Below are positions 1-7,028 of a stretch of DNA of 12,261 nucleotides, one piece after another; position 1 is the first letter of the stretch; each line of letters starts with the position of its first letter. The notes below the pieces were generated by a model, which was given only the letters and a program-made list of their open reading frames with translations, was not told the origin of the DNA and did no database searches. Made by a program: the position numbers and the translations under genes. Source of the DNA: Kingella sp. (in: b-proteobacteria) (GTDB taxonomy: Bacteria > Pseudomonadota > Gammaproteobacteria > Burkholderiales > Neisseriaceae); NCBI RefSeq assembly GCF_030527935.1, contig NZ_JAUMZV010000053.1:1-12261 (forward strand). The letters are read 5' to 3'.

Positions 1-27
1 TTTAAAACAACTAGTAAAGCACGATTT

Positions 28-45
28 GTCCTAGTTATCTAGGAC
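28..45. repeat. Perfect 7-bp inverted repeat, unassigned
   Basis: GTCCTAG-TTAT-CTAGGAC is a perfect 7-bp stem with a 4-base loop, in AT-rich non-coding DNA at the very edge of the window. A run of A and T follows at about 53-70, so on the plus strand it could end a gene lying before position 1, or be the end of a mobile element. Neither can be decided from this window. Confidence 0.4.
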
Positions 46-92
46 AGCCCCAAAAATTTTATTAAAAACAATTCATTGCATAAACTTAACCA

Positions 93-119
93 AGACTCCC
101 GCCTGCGCGGGAATGACGG
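93..119. repeat. dRS3/NIME-like neisserial palindrome, copy 1
   Basis: TCCCGC-CTGC-GCGGGA forms a 6-bp stem inside the wider pattern CTCCCGC...GCGGGAATGACGG. It matches the neisserial dRS3 type (ATTCCC-N-GGGAAT), with the left outer arm degraded by one base. A better copy lies at 5418-5443 between pntA and pntB. Short repeats of this family are abundant in Neisseria genomes and can serve as recombination or phage-integration targets. Identification is from the pattern only. Confidence 0.6.
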
Positions 120-212
120 AGAATTGACTATTTCTTGTGGCGGTTTAGGTTTTGCAAAGGTTTTAGGCTGCCTTTATCTCTAATAACAACGCGCCATCGC
201 CACCTAAAACAA

Positions 213-254
213 TTTTCAGGCTGCCTAGGCTTAAACGCATCAGGCAGCCTGAAA
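213..254. terminator. DUS inverted pair, terminator of the TonB receptor gene
   Basis: Two perfect DUS copies lie in opposite orientation: TTCAGGCTGCCT at 215-226 and AGGCAGCCTGAA at 242-253. They give a perfect 13-bp stem (214-226 with 242-254) and a 15-base loop. The pair starts about 23 bp beyond the stop of the minus-strand receptor gene. Read on that strand the hairpin is followed by ATTGTTTT, a modest U-tract. Inverted DUS pairs acting as terminators are well known in Neisseriaceae. A degenerate DUS (TTTAGGCTGCCT) lies further down at about 164-175. Confidence 0.65.
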
Positions 255-277
255 CGCGGTTGGCGAAGCGCAATCTT

Positions 278-2989
278 TTACCAGCTATATTTGGCTTCAA
301 ACCAGAATTGTCGTCCCAGTTTATACGACACAGTATTGCTGGTGCTGGTGCTGGCACGGCTGGTGCGGGCGCGGATAACGGTGTCAAAAGCGTTGATGAC
401 ATCCAGCTTCAAATCCAGCTTGTTTTTGCCGATGGGGATGGTTTGGGTTAAGCCCAAATCCACGGTGAAGGCGTTTTTGAATTTTTCTTTTTCATACACG
501 CCCACGCTGCCTGTATAGCTGCCGCAAATATCAGGGTTATACGCGGGGCAGTTTTTGCTGGATGTGGTGTATTGCGAATAGCCCGCAGCGTAGTTCAGGC
601 GGGTGCTCCAATTGAGCTTGATTTTGGGGAAATCCACGCTGATGTTGGCAAAGGCGCGCCACGGCGTGTTGTAGTCAATGGCGGGCATTTTGTCTTTGTC
701 TATCAGCTTGCCATCAAAGATGATTTTGCTGCTCTCTTCGGTTAAGCGACCGTTGTCCAGCGAGTTCACCGATGTGTTGTCGTAAGACGAATTGTTGGCT
801 TTGTTGCGCGAATAGGTTGCGCCACCGCTGATGCCCACCACCGCCCAATCGGTGATTTTCCACGGGCGCAGCAGGTTAAACGCCAAGCTAAATGTGTCGG
901 CTTTGCTTTTGCCGCGGTTGTTTAGGATGAAATATTGTTGCCCGTTGATGCGTTGCGAATCCCACGCCAAGCCTTTTTTGCTGTCGCGGTGCACCCATTT
1001 GAGCGTCCATTCGGTGTTTTTGATGACTTGTCGCCAGCCCAAATTCACTTCATCGCTGTATGGCGTTTTCACATCAGGCTGCAAGTAGGCAGCGGCATAG
1101 CGGGTGGTTGAACCCCATTCTTGGTTGGGCAAGCTGCGCGATTGGCGGTAGCCCGAGCCGATGTTTTTCTTCAATTTTTGCGCCAGAACGCTTTGCGCGT
1201 AATAGCGGTTTACGCCGCCAAACAAGCGGGTGTCGCCGTTGCCGAACACATCCCATGTGGCGGTGAAGCGGGGAGCAAAGTCGGTGTATTTGAGAAAGCG
1301 GTCGTGGTCAATGCGGATACCGGGGGTGATTTCCCAGTTGCCCCAGTTGATTTTGTCTTCAAAATACAGCGCGTAGTGGTTGTTGCCCACTTTTACGCTG
1401 CGGGCGGGGTAGTAATCGCGCGTGGTAAAAAATTGCCCTTCAATACAGCCGTGGTCGCCCGCAAGGCAAGCGATGCCGCTGGTGGAGCGGGCGGAGCTGC
1501 CTGTGTAGTTGTACACATCGTTAAAGCGTTTATACCGCGCTTGCGCCCATTCGGCAGACCAGCCAAAGGCGATGGTGTGTTTGGTGTTGCCCCATTCCAA
1601 ATCGGGGAACAGATAATCTTGCTTGGCAACCAGCGATTTGCGCGTGGTTTCAAATGTGCCGTAGCCGCCATAGCTTGCGTTTTGTGGGTCGCCAATTTTG
1701 TAGGCAAGGTCGGGATAATATCTGCCTGCGCCATCGTTTTGGGTGCGCAAGGTGGTTACCCAATCTAGCCACGCTGGAATGTTGTTGGGTTCGCATACTG
1801 CACCACTAGAACAACGTGGGTTGGTGCCTGCGGCGGTGGCACTGGGTAGGCGTTTGGCTAGGCTGTATGAAATATGGTAATCGGCTTCGTTTTCCACGCG
1901 GTTGCGGGTGGATTGTACGCCAAGATAGGTGCTCACTTGCCCTTTATCAAACAAGTGTTTCCATTCAAGGTTAAAGCGGTAGCCCCCGCCCGAATTGGTG
2001 TACGAGCCGTCTTTGGTGCTGGCGCGCAGGTATTTGCTCTCGTGTGGCGAATACATGGCGGTAGCTTTGAGCGCGTCGCCGTTGTCAAAGCGATATAAAC
2101 CTTTTAACACAAAGGTTTGGCTTAATCGTTTTTGGTCTTCTTTTTGTTTCATCACGGTGTGATAAAACGGGATATTGGACTGAGTGCGGTTGTAGGAGAA
2201 CATCAACGCAGCGCGGTCGTTAATCGGCTGGTTTAGGTTTAAGCCCCAAACGTATTTGGTGAACTCGGGTTGGTAATAATTGCCTTGTTGCGCTTGGGTA
2301 ACGTCTATCGGGTCGGCGTGATAGCGTGTCCAACTGCTGCGGCTGGTGCGCAACGATACGCTGCCCGATGCTTTTTTGGTGCTGGGGTCTTTGAGCTTGG
2401 CATCCACCACGCCGCCTGTGAACTGCCCGTATTTGGCGGAAATATTGCTGTCGTACACATCCACGCTGTCGATGATGTCGGCATTCACCCAAAACGACTG
2501 CGCGCCGCCGTTGGGCAAGCCGTACATGTCGCTGTCGTTGGTGTTTTGATAGCCCGCGCCTGCCCCTGGGTTGGAATTGTCGGTGTTGTTCATGCCGTCA
2601 ATTTGCCAGTTGTTGTTGTAGAACTTCTCGCCGTGGAACGATACGTTTTCGGGCGCGATTTCGCCCGCGCTCTCGGCGGTGCCGCTGATGTTGGAAAATT
2701 GCACATTGGGGTTGTCGTGCAACAAATCGGTAATTGTGCCGTTGGTGTGCGGGCGGGTGGCGATTTGGCGGCTGGTGATGCGCTGCGTGCCCATTTTTTG
2801 CGCAAAAGGCGCGGCGCGAACGGTGATGTTTTGCAGATTTTGCGATGCTTGGGCGGATTGCTCACTGCTGGTTTCGCTGCTGGCTTCATTGGCTGCGGCG
2901 GCGTTTTCAGGCTGCGTTTCATCGGCGGCATAGGCAGGGGCGGCGGCAAAGGCGGAAATCAGGGCAAGGGTGAGTAGGCTGGGCTTCAT
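278..2989 (-). CDS. TonB-dependent outer-membrane receptor, substrate unknown
   Basis: The 903-residue protein is an outer-membrane active transporter that would take energy from TonB-ExbB-ExbD. Residues 1-21 form a Sec signal peptide ending AYA. An Ala/Glu/Ser-rich spacer (22-50) follows, then a TonB-box-like NITVRA (54-59), a plug domain at about 60-205 (including the TDLLHDNPNV and QIDGMNN stretches and YGQFTGGVVDAKLKDP), and a barrel to the end. The last residues, FWFEAKYSW, end in an aromatic residue as outer-membrane barrels do. Three Cys pairs are visible (RCSSGAVC, CLAGDHGC, CPAYNPDIC), probably disulfide-closed loops. The length is usual for the family. It stands alone, with a convincing promoter at 3055-3083 overlapped by an inverted repeat, which suggests a regulated gene; iron or zinc control is possible but not shown. 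No strong Shine-Dalgarno is seen before the ATG. The substrate (siderophore, heme, metal or other) cannot be named. A one-mismatch DUS lies inside the gene at 2906-2917. Confidence 0.93.
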   Translation of the reverse strand: MKPSLLTLALISAFAAAPAYAADETQPENAAAANEASSETSSEQSAQASQNLQNITVRAAPFAQKMGTQRITSRQIATRPHTNGTITDLLHDNPNVQFSNISGTAESAGEIAPENVSFHGEKFYNNNWQIDGMNNTDNSNPGAGAGYQNTNDSDMYGLPNGGAQSFWVNADIIDSVDVYDSNISAKYGQFTGGVVDAKLKDPSTKKASGSVSLRTSRSSWTRYHADPIDVTQAQQGNYYQPEFTKYVWGLNLNQPINDRAALMFSYNRTQSNIPFYHTVMKQKEDQKRLSQTFVLKGLYRFDNGDALKATAMYSPHESKYLRASTKDGSYTNSGGGYRFNLEWKHLFDKGQVSTYLGVQSTRNRVENEADYHISYSLAKRLPSATAAGTNPRCSSGAVCEPNNIPAWLDWVTTLRTQNDGAGRYYPDLAYKIGDPQNASYGGYGTFETTRKSLVAKQDYLFPDLEWGNTKHTIAFGWSAEWAQARYKRFNDVYNYTGSSARSTSGIACLAGDHGCIEGQFFTTRDYYPARSVKVGNNHYALYFEDKINWGNWEITPGIRIDHDRFLKYTDFAPRFTATWDVFGNGDTRLFGGVNRYYAQSVLAQKLKKNIGSGYRQSRSLPNQEWGSTTRYAAAYLQPDVKTPYSDEVNLGWRQVIKNTEWTLKWVHRDSKKGLAWDSQRINGQQYFILNNRGKSKADTFSLAFNLLRPWKITDWAVVGISGGATYSRNKANNSSYDNTSVNSLDNGRLTEESSKIIFDGKLIDKDKMPAIDYNTPWRAFANISVDFPKIKLNWSTRLNYAAGYSQYTTSSKNCPAYNPDICGSYTGSVGVYEKEKFKNAFTVDLGLTQTIPIGKNKLDLKLDVINAFDTVIRARTSRASTSTSNTVSYKLGRQFWFEAKYSW

Positions 2990-3054
2990 GTTTGCGTGCG
3001 TAAAGAAAAAAGGGGTATTCGGTAATTTGGGTTAAGGTTTTTTAAAACGCACTG

Positions 3055-3083
3055 ATTATCTTTTTAATAAAAACGAATATCAA
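3055..3083 (-). promoter_or_regulatory. Sigma70 promoter of the TonB receptor gene
   Basis: On the minus strand, TTGATA (3078-3083) is followed after exactly 17 bases by GATAAT (3055-3060). This is close to the TTGACA/TATAAT consensus and would start transcription about 60 bases before the ATG at 2989. GATAAT is also a Fur-type half-site word, but no full Fur box is evident. A second possible -10, TATAAT at 3125-3130, has no good -35 at the proper distance. Confidence 0.6.
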
Positions 3084-3109
3084 CAACTTTTACGCTTAAA
3101 TATTCGTTT
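3071..3109. promoter_or_regulatory. Long inverted repeat over the receptor promoter, candidate operator
   Basis: AAACGAATAT (3071-3080) and ATATTCGTTT (3100-3109) are perfect 10-bp inverted arms with 19 bases between them. The left arm covers part of the -35 and the spacer of the promoter; the right arm lies just upstream of it. That spacing (29 bp arm to arm, nearly three helical turns) would let a dimeric or paired regulator bind on one face. No named regulator consensus is recognised, so its role is inferred from position. Confidence 0.4.
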
Positions 3110-3219
3110 ATTTTGCTTGTTTTAATTATACGCATGATTTTGTTTGCAATTTAGTTTGTTATCGTGGGATGCGTGGTGGAATGCGCGGGGCGAATACTCA
3201 ATATGGATGAAATGCGCTT

Positions 3220-3231
3220 TTCAGGCTGCCT
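3220..3231 (-). repeat. DUS (TTCAGGCTGCCT), solitary
   Basis: A perfect 12-base copy of the kingDUS in reverse orientation, without a close partner. DUS are bound by the minor pilin ComP during natural transformation in Neisseriaceae. Confidence 0.85.
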
Positions 3232-3309
3232 ATACAGTTTGTTAAATCTTGCCTATTATTGATTAAGCCTTGTAAGCAAGGGTTGATTGCGGTATTGTTT
3301 CGGGTATTT

Positions 3310-3384
3310 TTCAGGCTGCCTATGGGCAAGGGCGAATGGATACTTTGTTTACAGCATCTGGTTTAGATATTAAGGCAGCCTGAA
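3310..3384. repeat. Inverted DUS pair with wide spacing
   Basis: There are perfect DUS at 3310-3321 (reverse) and 3373-3384 (forward), 51 bp apart. The pair could fold, but it is not close behind any gene end and lacks an obvious U-tract, so it is recorded as repeats and not as a terminator. Confidence 0.7.
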
Positions 3385-3541
3385 AACGCGGATTGCGTGA
3401 TTGGGCGTGTAGATTAAACATTGCTAAACGGTGCGTGGCACAGCCACACATCCTACTTGTAGCGTTATTGTTTACGATGCTGCAAGCGGGTTTACATTCC
3501 ACCACCCTACCCTTTCAACTTCAACTTCCGAGGAAATCATT

Positions 3542-5083
3542 ATGAGAATAGCCATCCCCAAAGAATCCCTAAAAGGCGAAACCCGCGTTGCGGCTACGCC
3601 CAGCACGGTTGCCCAGTTGCAAAAGCTGGGCTTTGAAGTGGCGGTGGAACGCGGCGCAGGCGTGGCAGCGGGCTTAACCGATGCGGCGTTTGAAGCAGCG
3701 GGCGCGGTGTTGGTGAACGCGAAAGAGGCTTGGTCTGCGCCATTGGTTTACAAAGTAAACGCGCCCAGCGACAAAGAAATCAACCGCCTGCACGAAGGGC
3801 AAACGCTGGTGAGCTTTCTTTATCCGCGCCAAAACGAAGAGCTGCTGCAAAAGCTCAACGACAAAAAAATCAACGCGCTGGCGATGGACATGGTGCCGCG
3901 CATTTCGCGCGCGCAAGCGTTGGACGCGCTTTCGTCTATGGCAAATATTTCGGGCTACCGCGCGGTGATTGAAGCCGCTAACGCATTCGGTCGCTTTTTC
4001 ACAGGGCAGATTACCGCTGCGGGCAAAGTGCCGCCTGCGCAAGTGCTGATTATCGGCGCGGGCGTGGCAGGCTTGGCGGCGATTGGCACGGCAAACTCGC
4101 TGGGCGCGGTGGTTCGCGCGTTTGACACCCGCTTGGAAGTGGCGGAGCAGATTGAATCGATGGGCGGCAAATTCCTGAAACTGGACTTCCCGCAAGAAAG
4201 CGGCGGCTCGGGCGATGGCTACGCCAAAGTGATGAGCGAAGAATTTATCGCCGCCGAAATGAAGCTGTTTGCCGAGCAAGCGCGCGAAGTGGACATTATC
4301 ATCACCACCGCCGCTATTCCGGGCAAACCCGCGCCCAAGCTGATTACGGCGGAAATGGTCGCCAGCATGAAAGCAGGTTCTGTTATCGTGGATTTGGCGG
4401 CGGCAACAGGCGGCAACTGCGAACTCACCCGCGCGGGCGAATTGTTTGTTACCGACAACGGCGTGAAAATCATCGGCTACACCGATATGGCAAACCGCTT
4501 GGCGGGGCAATCGTCCCAGCTTTATGCCACCAACTTGGTCAATCTAACCAAACTGCTTTCGCCCAACAAAGACGGCGAAATCGCACTGGATTTTGAAGAT
4601 GTCATCATCCGCAATATGACGGTTACGCGAGACGGCGAAGTTACCTTCCCGCCGCCTGCCATCCAAGTTTCCGCCGCGCCGCAGCAAGCAGCAGGGCAGC
4701 CTGAAAAAGCGGTTGCCGCCAAACCCGAGCCTGCGCCCGTGCCCGCATGGAAACGCATTGCGCCTGCGGTGATTGCGGCGGTGTTGGTGCTGTGGGTGGG
4801 CGCGGTTGCGCCAGAAGCCTTTTTGCAACACTTCATCGTGTTCGTGTTGTCGTGCGTGATTGGCTATTATGTGGTGTGGAATGTGAGCCACTCGCTGCAC
4901 ACGCCGCTGATGGCGGTTACCAACGCGATTTCGGGGATTATTGTAGTGGGCGCGTTGCTGCAAATTGGCGCGGGCGGCGTGGTGTCGCTGTTGGCGTTTA
5001 TTGCTGTGTTGCTGGCGAGCATCAATATTTTTGGCGGATTTTTTGTTACGCGCAGAATGTTGAATATGTTTAGAAAAGGGTAA
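3542..5083 (+). CDS. pntA: NAD(P) transhydrogenase subunit alpha PntA
   Basis: PntA pairs with PntB in the inner membrane and uses the proton gradient to pass hydride from NADH to NADP+, supplying NADPH. The 513 residues compare with about 510 in E. coli. The NAD(H)-binding domain I covers about 1-380, opening with MRIAIPKESLKGETRVA. Its Rossmann motif GAGVAG is at 172-177, followed by the acidic AFDTR stretch (193-197), and the conserved GYTDMANRLAGQSS is at 312-325. An Ala/Pro/Gln-rich linker (about 376-402) leads to four hydrophobic helices at about 405-505, including the conserved HTPLMAVTNAISG. The ATG at 3542 is chosen because GAGGAAA lies 7 bases upstream and the family N-terminus starts exactly there. 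A one-mismatch DUS at 4694-4705 codes for the linker residues GQPE. pntB follows, but only after 447 bp. Confidence 0.97.
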   Translation: MRIAIPKESLKGETRVAATPSTVAQLQKLGFEVAVERGAGVAAGLTDAAFEAAGAVLVNAKEAWSAPLVYKVNAPSDKEINRLHEGQTLVSFLYPRQNEELLQKLNDKKINALAMDMVPRISRAQALDALSSMANISGYRAVIEAANAFGRFFTGQITAAGKVPPAQVLIIGAGVAGLAAIGTANSLGAVVRAFDTRLEVAEQIESMGGKFLKLDFPQESGGSGDGYAKVMSEEFIAAEMKLFAEQAREVDIIITTAAIPGKPAPKLITAEMVASMKAGSVIVDLAAATGGNCELTRAGELFVTDNGVKIIGYTDMANRLAGQSSQLYATNLVNLTKLLSPNKDGEIALDFEDVIIRNMTVTRDGEVTFPPPAIQVSAAPQQAAGQPEKAVAAKPEPAPVPAWKRIAPAVIAAVLVLWVGAVAPEAFLQHFIVFVLSCVIGYYVVWNVSHSLHTPLMAVTNAISGIIVVGALLQIGAGGVVSLLAFIAVLLASINIFGGFFVTRRMLNMFRKG

Positions 5084-5118
5084 ACGTGGCTGTATATAAG
5101 GCAGCCTTATCCCTTTGT

Positions 5119-5166
5119 CCAAATCTTTGATTTGGGTATAAGTAAGTATCTAAATCTTTGATTTAG
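5119..5166. repeat. Twin 17-bp hairpins sharing AAATCTTTGATTT
   Basis: CCAAATC-TTT-GATTTGG (5119-5135) and CTAAATC-TTT-GATTTAG (5150-5166) are two perfect 7-bp-stem hairpins whose 13-base cores are identical and repeat at 31-bp spacing, about three helical turns. They lie 36 bp after the pntA stop. The outer base pair has changed on both sides of each hairpin (C-G versus T-A), a compensatory pattern that hints at selection for the structure. No known family is recognised. Confidence 0.5.
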
Positions 5167-5241
5167 CCATGCGAACTTATGCAAAGCCAAATGGTTATAC
5201 CGCAGCGCAATGCGCAAGGTTGAAAAGCCGTAAACAATGTT

Positions 5242-5253
5242 TTCAGGCTGCCT
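5242..5253 (-). repeat. DUS (TTCAGGCTGCCT)
   Basis: A perfect copy in reverse orientation, facing the forward copy at 5340-5351 across about 86 bp. Confidence 0.85.
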
Positions 5254-5279
5254 AATGCAAGCGCAAAGGCTGATTTAAA

Positions 5280-5317
5280 CCACGAATGCAAGCGTGGGTA
5301 TGGCGGAGCAACGCCAT
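5280..5317. repeat. Two adjacent GC-rich hairpins
   Basis: CCACG-AATGCAAG-CGTGG (5280-5297) and ATGGCG-GAGCAA-CGCCAT (5300-5317) lie two bases apart. They could be part of a dispersed repeat or a small structured RNA. The two-stem arrangement is not a complete tRNA. Function unknown. Confidence 0.4.
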
Positions 5318-5339
5318 GAACAAGGTCCTGCTACAACAA

Positions 5340-5351
5340 AGGCAGCCTGAA
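5340..5351 (+). repeat. DUS (AGGCAGCCTGAA)
   Basis: A perfect forward copy. It continues into AAACCTTTGCCAAACACC, whose complement resembles the sequence next to the degenerate DUS at 150-175, so the repeated unit here may be longer than the 12-mer. Confidence 0.85.
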
Positions 5352-5417
5352 AACCTTTGCCAAACACCTAAATCCACCTACCCCACCATTCTCACGGAAT
5401 TGCTGAACATCAAACAA

Positions 5418-5443
5418 GATTCCCGCCTTCGCGGGAATGACGG
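5418..5443. repeat. dRS3/NIME-like neisserial palindrome, copy 2
   Basis: ATTCCCGC-CTTC-GCGGGAAT (5419-5438) is a perfect 8-bp stem with a 4-base loop, followed by GACGG as in copy 1 at 93-119. It fits the neisserial dRS3 pattern ATTCCC-N8-GGGAAT. It sits inside what should be the pntAB operon. Confidence 0.75.
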
Positions 5444-5530
5444 CATGGATTATTTTTCAGGCTGCCACTATGGTTTTGCAAAGATTGCAGCCTGAAAATT
5501 TTATAAATTTAAAATCTCGGAGACCAAACA

Positions 5531-6916
5531 ATGTCCACAGGATTAGTAACCGCAGCTTACATCGTTGCTGCCATCTTATTTATCTTCTCGCTGGCTGGCT
5601 TATCCAAGCAGGAAACCGCCAAGCAGGGCTGTTATTCAGGCATCGCGGGCATGGCGACTGCGCTGTTTGCCACCATTTTTGCTGACAACGTTTCGGGCTT
5701 GGGCTGGATTATCATCGCCATGCTGATTGGCGCGGCGGTGGGCATCCACAAAGCCAAAAAAGTGGAAATGACCGAAATGCCCGAGCTGATTGCGCTGTTG
5801 CACAGCTTTGTGGGCTTGGCGGCGGTGTTAGTGGGCTTTAACAGCTTTATTGATGCGGGCAACGTTGCCGAAGAAATGCACACCATTCATTTGGTGGAAG
5901 TGTTTTTGGGCATTTTTATCGGCGCGGTAACGTTTACAGGCTCATTGGTTGCCTTTGGCAAGCTCAACGGCAAAATCAGCAGCAAGCCTTTGATGCTGCC
6001 GCATAAGCATCAATTAAACTTGGCGGCGTTGCTGGTGTCGTTTGTGTTGATGTTGCTATTTGTGGGCGCGAATGGAAGCTGGTTTGCGCTGCTTGTGATG
6101 ACCGCGATTGCACTGGCGTTTGGCTGGCATTTGGTGGCTTCCATCGGCGGTGCGGATATGCCTGTGGTGGTGTCTATGCTGAACTCGTATTCAGGCTGGG
6201 CGGCCGCGGCGGCAGGCTTTATGCTGTCTAATGATTTGTTGATTGTTACTGGCGCGCTGGTGGGCAGCAGCGGTGCGATTTTGTCTTATATCATGTGCCA
6301 AGCGATGAACCGCTCGTTTATTTCGGTGATTGCAGGCGGCTTTGGCACCGATGGTGCATCCGCCGCAGCGGGCAGCGAAGAAGTGGGCGAGTACCGCGAA
6401 GTGAAACCTGCCGATGTGGCGGCGATGCTCAAAGGCGCAAGCAGCGTCATCATCACCCCTGGCTACGGCATGGCGGTGGCGCAGGCGCAATATCCTGTTG
6501 CCGAGATTACCGATTTGCTGCGTAAACAAGGCGTAACCGTGCGCTTTGGCATTCACCCCGTGGCAGGTCGCCTGCCCGGACACATGAATGTGCTGCTCGC
6601 CGAAGCCAAAGTGCCCTACGACATTGTGCTGGAAATGGACGAAATCAACGATGATTTTCCCGAAACCGATGTGGTGCTGGTGATTGGCGCGAACGACACG
6701 GTGAACCCTGCCGCGCAAACCGACCCCAATTCGCCCATCGCGGGGATGCCTGTGCTGGAAGTGTGGAAAGCGAAAGAAGTGGTGGTGTTCAAGCGTTCTA
6801 TGAACACGGGCTACGCGGGCGTGCAAAATCCACTGTTCTTTAATGAAAACACGGTGATGTGTTTTGGCGATGCCAAAGGCACGGTGGATGAGATTTTGGC
6901 AGAGTTGAAGAAATAG
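5531..6916 (+). CDS. pntB: NAD(P) transhydrogenase subunit beta PntB
   Basis: This is the partner of PntA, carrying most of the membrane proton channel and the NADP(H)-binding domain III. It has 461 residues (E. coli about 462). Hydrophobic helices fill about residues 4-265. His91, in the LLHSFVGLAAVLVG helix, matches the position of the proton-channel histidine known from E. coli PntB, and NSYSGWAAAAAGF is at 218-230. Domain III begins near 290 and holds GYGMAVAQAQ (311-320), IHPVAGRLPGHMNVLLAEA (341-359), GANDTVNPAA (387-396) and KRSMNTGYAGVQNPLF (421-436), all typical nucleotide-binding segments. The start is supported by CGGAGA about 9 bases upstream. In many bacteria pntB follows pntA directly; here the two are 447 bp apart. 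A strong hairpin terminator follows at 6941-6983. Confidence 0.97.
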   Translation: MSTGLVTAAYIVAAILFIFSLAGLSKQETAKQGCYSGIAGMATALFATIFADNVSGLGWIIIAMLIGAAVGIHKAKKVEMTEMPELIALLHSFVGLAAVLVGFNSFIDAGNVAEEMHTIHLVEVFLGIFIGAVTFTGSLVAFGKLNGKISSKPLMLPHKHQLNLAALLVSFVLMLLFVGANGSWFALLVMTAIALAFGWHLVASIGGADMPVVVSMLNSYSGWAAAAAGFMLSNDLLIVTGALVGSSGAILSYIMCQAMNRSFISVIAGGFGTDGASAAAGSEEVGEYREVKPADVAAMLKGASSVIITPGYGMAVAQAQYPVAEITDLLRKQGVTVRFGIHPVAGRLPGHMNVLLAEAKVPYDIVLEMDEINDDFPETDVVLVIGANDTVNPAAQTDPNSPIAGMPVLEVWKAKEVVVFKRSMNTGYAGVQNPLFFNENTVMCFGDAKGTVDEILAELKK

Positions 6917-6940
6917 TTTGTTGAATTTGCTGAAATGAAT

Positions 6941-6983
6941 AGGCAGCCTGAAAATGGATTTTCTGTTTTCAGGCTGCCTTTTT
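6941..6983 (+). terminator. DUS-pair intrinsic terminator of pntB
   Basis: Perfect DUS at 6941-6952 and 6968-6979 in opposite orientation form a perfect 14-bp stem (6941-6954 with 6966-6979) with an 11-base loop. The hairpin runs directly into TTTTT and lies 25 bp after the pntB stop. It is the best terminator in the window. Confidence 0.85.
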
Positions 6984-7028
6984 GTGTGGAATGGGGATAG
7001 GTGCGATTGTCTGTTATTGCCATGATTG

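Larger units (their letters stand above)
2990..3541. other. Divergent intergenic region between the receptor gene and pntA
   Basis: This 552-bp stretch holds no convincing gene. It contains the receptor promoter and inverted repeat at its left end, then three perfect DUS: reverse at 3220-3231 and 3310-3321, forward at 3373-3384. The last two face each other 51 bp apart and can pair. A small hairpin, GTGGC-ACA-GCCAC, lies at 3435-3447. The pntA promoter must lie in the right part, but no -35/-10 pair of good quality was found. An in-frame upstream ATG at 3431 would add 37 residues to PntA and is judged not to be the start. Confidence 0.7.
5084..5530. other. Repeat-filled gap between pntA and pntB
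   Basis: No gene is supported in this 447-bp stretch; its reading frames run through repeats. In order it holds a weak GGCTG...CAGCC hairpin (5088-5106), twin AAATCTTTGATTT hairpins (5119-5166), a reverse DUS (5242-5253), two adjacent hairpins (5280-5317), a forward DUS (5340-5351), a dRS3-like palindrome (5418-5443), and two imperfect DUS (5456-5467 and 5480-5491). AT-rich sequence with TATAAA at 5502-5507 comes just before the pntB ribosome site. TTGCAA at 5476-5481 stands 20 bases ahead of it, too far for a good promoter. Confidence 0.75.

Noticed and set aside
1121..1768. Long open frame on the plus strand opposite the TonB receptor gene
   Set aside because: It is a mirror of the coding pattern of the minus-strand gene: low-complexity Val/Ala/Gly-rich, with no domain and no ribosome site.
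2270..2977. Second long plus-strand frame opposite the receptor gene
   Set aside because: Same reason: composition reflects the antisense of a GC-biased gene and no recognisable motif appears.
3431..3541. A 37-residue N-terminal extension of PntA from an upstream in-frame ATG
   Set aside because: The family N-terminus begins at MRIAIPKES (3542), which has its own GAGGAAA ribosome site; the extension has no domain character.
3674..4510. 278-codon minus-strand frame opposite pntA
   Set aside because: His/Arg-rich translation typical of an antisense shadow; pntA is certain on the other strand.
4994..5083. Possible frameshift or truncation at the end of PntA
   Set aside because: The protein reaches the normal length and ends in the usual basic tail after the last helix.
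5280..5340. Possible tRNA or tRNA remnant
   Set aside because: Two stems are visible, but there is no acceptor stem, anticodon arm of correct size or T-loop GTTCGA-type sequence.
5286..5685. Short open frames between pntA and pntB
   Set aside because: They translate through DUS and the dRS3 palindrome (the DSRLRGNDG peptide is a translated repeat) and overlap the pntB start; no ribosome site or homology is visible.
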